Shown here piece after piece: positions 17,780 through 23,544 of a stretch of DNA of 28,938 nucleotides. The DNA is taken from NCBI GenBank assembly GCA_964619265.1, contig CAZUCE010000048.1:1-28938 (forward strand), in the 5' to 3' direction. Origin of the DNA: CAZUCE01 sp964619265 (GTDB lineage Bacteria; Planctomycetota; UBA1135; GCA-002686595). Both the position numbers and the translations under genes were made by a program. The notes beneath the pieces are model-generated. The model was not told the origin of the DNA. It saw only the letters and a list, made by a program, of their open reading frames with translations, and made no database searches. Position 1 is the stretch's first letter. Each line of letters begins with the position of its first letter.

Positions 17780-18123
17780 GGCATTCAGGTCGAGGTCGGG
17801 CCGGTACGAGGGGGGTTCGCCCCATCGGTCCAGCAAGCTACGCAGGAGCTCCCTCGATATGGCCCCCGGCTCGTCGAATTCTCTTGTCCTGGAGGGCGAG
17901 CTCTTTTGGGGGCGTGATTTTCGGGGAGAGGCTTCGGAAAAGGAGCCCCGGCTAGGCAAGTCAATCAAAGGAACCACGGGCCCTTCTGAGCTTCGGGCCC
18001 CACGCAAATTGCTCAAGGAGCCCGTTGGCAGGACCCGAAGCCAGGTTCCGTTACCCGCGAAAAAGCTCCGGGTAGGGGGGGCTGGCAAGTGATCCATGGC
18101 GGCCAGCTCGCCCGGCCCCGCGA
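17780..18123. other. intergenic region with no recognised gene
   Basis: The sequence between the HEAT-repeat start and the small candidate ORF gives open frames on both strands, but none has family resemblance or coding-like composition. It should hold the promoter of the HEAT-repeat gene; no convincing -35/-10 pair could be picked out. Confidence 0.5.
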
Positions 18124-18306
18124 TCACGCAGATTTTCCCTGCCCGGTTACGGGGCGCGCGCTCGCCCCGTGGTTGCCTTGCCACTCGTGCTTCGCGAGGT
18201 CCTTGCCGGCCTTGCGAAGCCTTGGCTTCCCCCCGGGCTGCGAGGCTCGCGCCCGCGGTCCATCCGTCTCCACCAGATGGACCCAGGGCGCTTTTTGCAA
18301 GCTCAT
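18124..18306 (-). CDS. candidate small basic protein, 60 aa, unrecognised
   Basis: An ATG-started ORF of 60 codons lies about 100 bp downstream of the DUF1289 gene on the same strand. AAGG sits about 6 nt before the ATG. Third-position GC is close to 78 percent, which is suggestive but not decisive in this GC-rich genome. The product (MSLQKAPWVHLVETDG...) is rich in Lys, Arg, Gly and His, with LRKAGKDLAKHEWQGNHG in the middle. I do not recognise a family. The ORF overlaps a strong hairpin plus T-run on the opposite strand, so the two readings compete. Confidence 0.25.
   Translation of the reverse strand: MSLQKAPWVHLVETDGPRARASQPGGKPRLRKAGKDLAKHEWQGNHGASARPVTGQGKSA
18249..18296 (+). terminator. 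terminator-like hairpin with T-run on the plus strand
   Basis: Stem GCGCCC/GGGCGC, a 2x2 internal loop, then stem GGTCCATC/GATGGACC around an 11-nt loop, directly followed by TTTTT (18292-18296). This is the textbook shape of an intrinsic terminator, yet no plus-strand gene is recognised upstream of it; it could end an unannotated small RNA. It overlaps the candidate minus-strand ORF at 18124-18306, so chance formation inside a coding sequence is possible. Confidence 0.4.
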
Positions 18307-18406
18307 CCGGCCCTTGCGCCGGTCTCGCAGCGGTAGCCACCCTGTTGCTCTGTAGCCCAGCGGACGCCGCGTTTCCGCCGGACAGCCTGGAGGTCGTGAT
18401 CGGCGG

Positions 18407-18622
18407 CTATTCCTTGGGCGGCTCGCCGGACTCCGGCGAACCGCTTTCGGATTCCGCCTTCGCGGTCGCGGCGATTCGAGCCAGCACCGCCCTCCGGTAG
18501 TCTTCGTCGGCCCGCTGCCAGGCCATGATCTCCTCAACGGTGCGAGCGCACCCAAGGCAGGTCCGGCGGTCCGGGGCCAGGACGCAGTCCTTCGTGCAGG
18601 GGGATCGTACGGGAGAGGTCAC
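18407..18622 (-). CDS. DUF1289-family small Cys-rich protein
   Basis: Small DUF1289-type protein of unknown function. With a GTG start at 18622 it is 71 aa and contains SPCTKDCVL (7-15) and TCLGCARTVEEIMAWQRAD, giving the family's four-Cys pattern (Cys9, Cys13, Cys22, Cys25) that suggests metal binding, followed by an Arg/Ala helix and a polar Ser/Glu/Pro tail. The frame is open upstream to an ATG at 18682, but those 20 extra residues are encoded by the arm of the palindromic element and lack resemblance to the family, so GTG just before VTSPVRSPC is preferred. The start lies only 7 bp outside the palindrome, which therefore covers its ribosome-binding and promoter region. It is divergent from moeA. 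Confidence 0.75.
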   Translation of the reverse strand: MTSPVRSPCTKDCVLAPDRRTCLGCARTVEEIMAWQRADEDYRRAVLARIAATAKAESESGSPESGEPPKE

Positions 18623-18628
18623 GGGGTC

Positions 18629-18822
18629 CGGTGCCAGAGCCAAACACACCGGTGAGAGATCGGTTCTACCGTGCCAGAGCAAAATTCACCGCTGAGGCAG
18701 CCGCGGCAAAGCCGCGGCCCGGCAGCGAAGCTGCCGATGCCTCAGCGGTGCATTTTGCTCTGGCACGGTAGAACCGATCTCTCACCGGTGTATTTGGCTC
18801 TGGCACCGTATCACCGATCTAG
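18629..18822. repeat. nested palindromic element, copy A (between DUF1289 gene and moeA)
   Basis: Inverted repeat with 71-bp arms (18629-18699 and 18738-18808) and only two mismatches (at 18645 and 18686), continuing on the right side to CTAG at 18819-18822. Each arm holds two direct units about 40 nt apart, each with GTGCCAGAGC and CACCG(G/C)TGAG; the second unit starts AGATCGG (18657). The 42-nt centre (18698-18739) forms two further hairpins: GCCGCGGC-AAA-GCCGCGGC and CGGCAGC-GAA-GCTGCCG. As single-stranded DNA or RNA the whole would fold into a long rod with a two-lobed tip. The left outer flank lacks the AGATCGG prefix seen on the right. It fills the divergent promoter region of two genes and is not a simple terminator. 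Confidence 0.9.
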
Positions 18823-18850
18823 AGGGCAGGCCTGCTATCGTCCTCGCCCC

Positions 18851-20074
18851 ATGCTCACTCCCAGCGAAGCCCTGGCCGAGATGCTCGGCCACATCGAACC
18901 CCTCGGCGAGGTCGAGGAGCTCCCCATTGCCTACGCCTGCGGGCGCGTGCTGGCCGAAGCGCCGGCCAGCGATGTCGACATTCCGCCCTTTCGAAAGGCG
19001 ATGATGGATGGCTTCGCCGTTCGCGCCGCCGATTTTGAGGGCGCTCCCCGAGAAGACGGTGGGGTGTGGTTCGCGGTGGCTGGAGAGTCACGGGCCGGCG
19101 TGCCGTTCGATGGGACCTGCCAGTGCGGGCAGGTGATCGAGATCTACACCGGGGCCGAAATTCCGGACAACTTGGACGCCGTCGTGATGGTCGAGCATTC
19201 GACCCGCGACGGAAATCGCGTGCTCTTGAAAGATGCACCGCCCGCGAATCAGCACGTCCAGGCTCGGGCCGAGATCCTGGCGACCGGCTCGAAGCCGTTC
19301 GAAGTCGGCCGGCGGCTGTCGCCTACCGACCTCGGTGTCCTGGCCGCGATCGGCGCGCACCCTTTGCGCGTGTTCCGGCAGGTGCGCGTGGCCGTCTTGA
19401 CCACCGGCGACGAACTCGTTCCGCCGTGGGAACCACTCGGCCCCGGGCAAATCCGCGAGGGCAACACGCTCACGCTCGCCGCGCGTTGCCTACAGCTCGA
19501 TTTGGAAGTCGTGCGCGTTGGCATCGTCCCCGACGACGAGGAAGTGCTGAAATCCGAGTTCACCACGGCGCTGGGTTTGGCGGACGCGCTGATCACCACG
19601 GGCGGCGTGTCGATGGGCAAGTACGACTTGGTCGGGAAGACCTTCGAGGCGCTGGGCGTCGAGCCGCTGCTGCACAAGGTTGCTGTCAAGCCGGGCAAAC
19701 CAATCTGGTTCGGCAAACGTGGAAAGCAGCCGGTCTTGGGCCTGCCCGGGAACCCGGTCTCCAGTCAGCTCGGCATGGAGATCTTCGTCAAGCCGGTGCT
19801 TGCCAAGTTGGCCGGCGTCGTGGGGGAGGAACTGGGAGCCGAGGTCCGCCGCGGCGTGTGGCTCGGTAAGACCAAAACGGCCGGCTGGCGCCAGGAAAAC
19901 CTGCCTTGCCGGGTCGAGCACGGCGCCGATGGCCGCGTCGAGCTGCACCCCCTCGTGTACCGCGGCTCCGCCGACCTTGTCACGGTCGCGAGCGCCGAGG
20001 CTTTCGCGGTCCTGCCCGCCGAGTCAACCGTCGAGCCCGGCGAGACCATCGACTACCGCCCGCTAGACCGGTAA
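18851..20074 (+). CDS. moeA: molybdopterin molybdenumtransferase MoeA
   Basis: MoeA inserts molybdate into adenylylated molybdopterin in the last step of molybdenum cofactor synthesis. The 407-aa protein has the usual order: an N-terminal region with MMDGFAVRAADF (51-62), GQVIEIYTGAEIPDNLDAVV (93-112), the MPT-binding Rossmann-like domain with TTGDELV (184-190), GNTLTLAARC and TTGGVSMGKYD (249-259), then KPGKPIWFGK and GLPGNPVSS (297-305), and a C-terminal beta domain. The frame is open to 18671 through the palindrome, but homology-like sequence begins at the ATG at 18851. No clear Shine-Dalgarno site is present. The last codons and TAA stop (20072-20074) lie inside palindromic copy B, giving the C-terminus PLDR. 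No other moa/mob gene is in view; the partner molybdoenzyme is unknown. Confidence 0.96.
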   Translation: MLTPSEALAEMLGHIEPLGEVEELPIAYACGRVLAEAPASDVDIPPFRKAMMDGFAVRAADFEGAPREDGGVWFAVAGESRAGVPFDGTCQCGQVIEIYTGAEIPDNLDAVVMVEHSTRDGNRVLLKDAPPANQHVQARAEILATGSKPFEVGRRLSPTDLGVLAAIGAHPLRVFRQVRVAVLTTGDELVPPWEPLGPGQIREGNTLTLAARCLQLDLEVVRVGIVPDDEEVLKSEFTTALGLADALITTGGVSMGKYDLVGKTFEALGVEPLLHKVAVKPGKPIWFGKRGKQPVLGLPGNPVSSQLGMEIFVKPVLAKLAGVVGEELGAEVRRGVWLGKTKTAGWRQENLPCRVEHGADGRVELHPLVYRGSADLVTVASAEAFAVLPAESTVEPGETIDYRPLDR

Positions 20075-20264
20075 TACGGTGCCAGAGCAAAACGCACCGG
20101 TGAGGGGGATACCGTGCCAGAGCAAAATGCACCGCTGAGGTATCGGCAGCTTCGCTGCCGGGCCGCGGCTTCGCCGCGGCTGCCTCAGCGGTGCATTTTG
20201 CTCTGGCACGGTATCCCCCTCACCGGTGCGTTTTGCTCTGGCACCGTATTACCGGTCTAGCGGG
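20059..20264. repeat. nested palindromic element, copy B (between convergent moeA and WD40 gene)
   Basis: Perfect inverted repeat with 82-bp arms (20059-20140 and 20183-20264) around a 42-nt centre (20141-20182). Each arm reads CCCGCTAGACCGG, then one unit (20065-20104), then a second, shorter-prefixed unit (20105-20140). The centre forms CGGCAGC-TTC-GCTGCCG and GCCGCGGC-TTC-GCCGCGGC; its reverse complement matches the centre of copy A at 40 of 42 positions, so copy B lies in opposite orientation. It supplies the stop codons of both flanking convergent genes (TAA at 20072-20074 on plus; the complement of 20249-20251 on minus). It may act as a bidirectional transcription barrier, but it lacks the T-runs of intrinsic terminators. 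Confidence 0.93.
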
Positions 20265-22093
20265 AGGAGGAGCAGCTCGCCGTCTTGGTAGCCGGCCCAC
20301 AGGGATTGGCCATCGTCCGAGAATGCTAGGCACGCGACCGAAGTGATTGCCAGCTCCGGTTGGACGCGCCCGAGTTCCTTTCCGGTTGCCCATTCCACGA
20401 GGCAGACCTCCTGGCCGTCGCCATAGGCGAGTCTCGATCCATCCGGCGAAACGGCGATGGCTTCAACCCGGGTGCTCGCCGGACCCAAGGTGCGCTCGAG
20501 TTCGATCGCGGAGGATTCGCCGAGGCGGAATAAGTGCACCGCTCGGTTCGCAAGCCCAGCCGCGACATGGGTTTGACTTGCGTGAACAGAAGTGATCGGC
20601 GCCCCAAATTCGTCGACGGTGCCTATCAGTTCGCCGCTCGACGCATCGAACACCCGCAATTCGCTGCTGGCGGAAAGGACTCGCGGATTTGGACCCTCGG
20701 ACCAAGCCACGTGGAACACAAGGCCTGCTCCAGCGTCCGCTTCGAATAGCAGGGTTCCCGCCGGGTCGTAGGCGTGAAGCTCACCTTTCGCGGTGGCGGC
20801 CGCGAAGCCGGAAGGCCCCGAGGCGAGGCCGGTGATGGGCGCATCGAAGGCGGCGTGGATCCGGAGCTCCCCCGAAGGACCCGGCTCGAACAGCAACCGA
20901 CCGTCCCGACCAGCGCTGACCCAGCTGAACTCGCGGTGCCTCCAGGCTGCACCGTTGACCCAACCCTCGTGCTGAGCGGTCGGCTCCAAGATCCAACGGG
21001 GTGCTTCTGGCTCATAGGTCCACTCGATCACTCGGCCGTCCAACGAAGCGGTCAGCACTAGGCCCTCCAGGACGGAGATCGCTGAAATCGGCGCCGCGTG
21101 CCCGAGAAACGGGTCGATCGCAACCGACGGGCGGGCCTCGGCAACTTCTCGCCCGCGCGAAACCAGCAGCGGCAGCGGCTCGCCCTCGCTGAAGGGTCCT
21201 GGGTCCGGCACATCGCGTACGCCGCGAAGGGCCACCCCCGCGCCCAGCGGAGAGGAGTTTTGGATCTCACCCTCGGTGGAGACCTGGAAGACGCGACCCC
21301 CGCCCGCTGCCCAAAAAAAGCCCTGGGAGGTCGTCGCAAGCCAAGTGAGCTCTTCGTTCAGCTCCGCGCGCAGGCGCGGGGCGATTCCAGGGGCGCTCGG
21401 GGAGAAGCCGAGGACCTTTCCCGTCGCGGTCCCGATCAGGAACTCGGAAGTCTCAGCGTCGTGCTCAGGCCCGGCGGTCCAGCGCTCGACTTTCGATTGA
21501 CCCAGTTCGAAGGGCTCATCCGCTGTGGGGTTGAACGCGAGCAGTAGCGACATGGGACGTTCCTGCGCCCGGGGCCGGAGCAACGCCTTCTCTCGGTCCA
21601 AGAACAAGCCAGCTAGCTGGTTTGAACTCGGGCTGAATTTGAGGCTCACTGGGGCGAGAAACGGAAGCGAAACCTCTCGGCTGGGCTGAGCTCCGACCGA
21701 CTCGAACCAGCGAAGCGACTCGCCCTGTCCTCCGGCGACGACGATCCAGGACCGATCGTCTGCGATCGCCAAAGCGTGTCCGTCGCAGGGGGCGTCAGCG
21801 ACCGGTGCACCCGAGGGAAGCTGGCGTTCGACGAGCCGGCCGTCCTGGGTCAACACGACGACGCTGTCTTCGACAAGGACCAGGTCGCGCAGGTCGGAAC
21901 CAAATTCAAACTCACCCAGCAATGCTCCGTCCCGACTCAGGACCAGGGCTCCTCCGGTCCGATCGATGGTCAGCGTCCCATCTGGGAGGTCCACCGCGCG
22001 CGAAATTGCTGCCCGGTGGGGCAGGGGCGCTCCAAAGGGGCGTTCAAACTCGAGCTGACCGGCGGTCAACGCGAGCGAGGCGAGCGCGATCAA
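20249..22093 (-). CDS. exported WD40/beta-propeller-like repeat protein
   Basis: 614-aa protein starting with TTG at 22093, where TTGA overlaps the stop of the di-haem oxidoreductase gene, so translation is probably coupled. A short hydrophobic N-terminus (MIALASLALTAG) may be a signal peptide. The rest is a chain of beta-propeller-like units, for example GHAAPISAISVLEGLVLTAS, DGRVIEWTYEP, WVNGAAWRHREFSWVSAGRDG, APITGLASGPSGFAAATAKG, GAPITSVHASQTHVAAGLAN, VEAIAVSPDGSRLAYGDGQE and VACLAFSDDGQSLWAGYQDG. With twelve or more such units it could form two propellers. No catalytic motif is seen; a scaffold role beside the oxidoreductase is inference. The C-terminus LLLPLDR and its TAA are encoded by the arm of palindromic copy B, exactly like the end of MoeA on the other side. 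Confidence 0.82.
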   Translation of the reverse strand: MIALASLALTAGQLEFERPFGAPLPHRAAISRAVDLPDGTLTIDRTGGALVLSRDGALLGEFEFGSDLRDLVLVEDSVVVLTQDGRLVERQLPSGAPVADAPCDGHALAIADDRSWIVVAGGQGESLRWFESVGAQPSREVSLPFLAPVSLKFSPSSNQLAGLFLDREKALLRPRAQERPMSLLLAFNPTADEPFELGQSKVERWTAGPEHDAETSEFLIGTATGKVLGFSPSAPGIAPRLRAELNEELTWLATTSQGFFWAAGGGRVFQVSTEGEIQNSSPLGAGVALRGVRDVPDPGPFSEGEPLPLLVSRGREVAEARPSVAIDPFLGHAAPISAISVLEGLVLTASLDGRVIEWTYEPEAPRWILEPTAQHEGWVNGAAWRHREFSWVSAGRDGRLLFEPGPSGELRIHAAFDAPITGLASGPSGFAAATAKGELHAYDPAGTLLFEADAGAGLVFHVAWSEGPNPRVLSASSELRVFDASSGELIGTVDEFGAPITSVHASQTHVAAGLANRAVHLFRLGESSAIELERTLGPASTRVEAIAVSPDGSRLAYGDGQEVCLVEWATGKELGRVQPELAITSVACLAFSDDGQSLWAGYQDGELLLLPLDR

Positions 22094-23463
22094 CCGGTAT
22101 ACGCCCGCTGGAAGATCAGGAAGTCGCGCAGGTCGAAGTCCGCGTCCTGATCGATGTCTCCGATGGCACCGTCGTCGTCGGGCGTCAGAGGCTGTGCCGG
22201 AGCCGGGCCGGTGAAGTTCGGCTCGAGCAGCGCCCAGTCGAAGAAATCGACGCGGTTGTTGTGCTCAAGGTCAAATTCGGCGCGGCCGAGCGAGCCGAGG
22301 AACGCGAACAGAGCGTCTTGTTCCGCTTGGGTCAAGCCGTTGAACGCATTGCGCGAGGAGGCGGCTTCGCCGTCGTGAAACTGGATCGTGCTGTCCAGGT
22401 TGCCCACGAAAGTGCTTCCGGTGGCGCGGCCGTCGTGGAGGAAGCTCTGGCGCAAGGAAATGCCCCACAGGGGACGCGTCATCATCAGCCGCTCCGTCGC
22501 GGTACCGGAGACGATGCCGTCGCCGAGGCTGCCCATGTCGTGCAGCAAGAAGTCTGAGTAGGGGCGAATTTCGACCCCCGACAAGCCAGCCTCCGGGGAG
22601 CTGCCGGTGGTATAGCTCGGGTGATGGCACGTCGCGCAGCCGATGGACGTGAAGATGGCTTCGCCGGCCATCCCGGTCTTCGGCGTCTGGGGCGGGGGGG
22701 CGAGGAGCCGCTGGAAATCCGTCTGGCGATCGATGCGACCGGTTCCCGGAACCGTGGAGTCCTCGGGGTCAGCGACCGTGTCGTAGGTGTCCAAGGTGGC
22801 CTGATTGCCGTTCGGCGCGTTTTCCTCGGTAAGGAACCGGTTGGTTAGGCCTAACTCGTTCAAGGAGGCGTCGGCCGAGAAGTGCAGCACCGTCGGGACG
22901 TCGGCTTTCCAGCCGAATCGGCCGGGGCGCGGAGCTCCGCCTTCGAGCGGCGCGACCCACTTGACGATGCCGTTGTCGCGAGGATCGAGCTCGTTGGCGA
23001 CAAAGTCGGCGTCTTCGATGGCCTCGACCAGCCCGGCACCGAAGACGTGCGGCGTGTTGCGGCCGATGATGACATCGGCCTCAGCGGGGATTTGTTCCCA
23101 CAGCACGGTCGGAAGGCTGGAGAGCCCGGTGCTCTGCAGCAGGCTGCCTCCCAGGTCAGCCAACGGATCGAAGGGTTGGCCTCCATTGGCTGCCTTGGCG
23201 AACCGTGTGACGTTGCGGGTCGAGAACCCGCCGACCGCCGGAGTCGAGTGACACTGGGCGCAGCCCGAATCATTGAAGATCGGACCGAGTCCGTCTGCTT
23301 CGCTCAAGACAGCCAGGTACTCGGCCTTGCCAGCTTCGAATCGCGTGAGCTGTTCTTGGGTCAGTCCGCTCAGGGGCTCGCCCATGCGAGGCTGGAAATC
23401 CTGGGCCGCGATCGGAAGCGCGAGAAGCGCGCCGAGGAGCGGCAAAGAGGCGAAGCGATTCAT
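22090..23463 (-). CDS. di-haem oxidoreductase family protein (DHOR/DUF1111) with EF-hand/dockerin-like tail
   Basis: 457-aa exported c-type cytochrome of the di-haem oxidoreductase (often called thiol oxidoreductase) family. The signal peptide is MNRFASLPLLGALLALPIAAQ. Two haem c sites are visible: CAQCH (68-72) and CATCH (276-280). Between them lies the family-typical RFGWKADVPTVLHFSADASLNELGLTN. DMGSLGDGI, PLWGISLRQSFLHDGRA and LTQAEQDALFAFLGSL complete the domain. After residue 400 an Asp-rich tail contains NNRVDFFDWALLEPNF and DIDQDADFDLRDFLIFQ (436-452), resembling EF-hand/dockerin type I calcium loops that planctomycetal exported proteins often carry. Physiological electron partner and substrate are unknown. 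It lies in a minus-strand run with an FG-GAP protein upstream and a WD40-like protein overlapping downstream. Confidence 0.88.
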   Translation of the reverse strand: MNRFASLPLLGALLALPIAAQDFQPRMGEPLSGLTQEQLTRFEAGKAEYLAVLSEADGLGPIFNDSGCAQCHSTPAVGGFSTRNVTRFAKAANGGQPFDPLADLGGSLLQSTGLSSLPTVLWEQIPAEADVIIGRNTPHVFGAGLVEAIEDADFVANELDPRDNGIVKWVAPLEGGAPRPGRFGWKADVPTVLHFSADASLNELGLTNRFLTEENAPNGNQATLDTYDTVADPEDSTVPGTGRIDRQTDFQRLLAPPPQTPKTGMAGEAIFTSIGCATCHHPSYTTGSSPEAGLSGVEIRPYSDFLLHDMGSLGDGIVSGTATERLMMTRPLWGISLRQSFLHDGRATGSTFVGNLDSTIQFHDGEAASSRNAFNGLTQAEQDALFAFLGSLGRAEFDLEHNNRVDFFDWALLEPNFTGPAPAQPLTPDDDGAIGDIDQDADFDLRDFLIFQRAYTG

Positions 23464-23503
23464 GTCAGCTGGAGCGTAGGAGGGCTGGGCTTGAAATAGA
23501 TCG

Positions 23504-23531
23504 GCCGGACGGCCCCTTCGGGTCGTCCGGC
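23504..23531 (-). terminator. hairpin after the FG-GAP protein gene
   Basis: A 12-bp stem with one mismatch (GCCGGACGGCCC, 4-nt loop CTTC, GGGTCGTCCGGC, plus-strand reading) lies 13 bp past the stop of the gene at 23545-25320 and before the di-haem oxidoreductase start. On the minus strand it is followed by the moderately T-rich CGATCTATTTC. It may terminate or attenuate between the two genes. Confidence 0.5.
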
Positions 23532-23544
23532 GTGCCGGTCAGGT

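Noticed and set aside
17780..18340. N-terminal extension of the HEAT-repeat protein up to 18340
   Set aside because: The extension is of low coding character and would bury the clear signal peptide that starts at 17779.
17780..18406. RNase P RNA, tmRNA, 6S or SRP RNA in the gene-free gap
   Set aside because: I looked for the conserved P4 segments of RNase P, the tmRNA ends and tag region, and the SRP tetraloop region on both strands and saw none.
18629..20264. CRISPR array
   Set aside because: The repeats are mirrored, only two per arm, with no set of equal unique spacers and no cas genes.
20059..20264. Ordinary bidirectional rho-independent terminator
   Set aside because: No T-run borders the stem on either side, the stem is far longer than any terminator, and the same element also lies between divergent genes.
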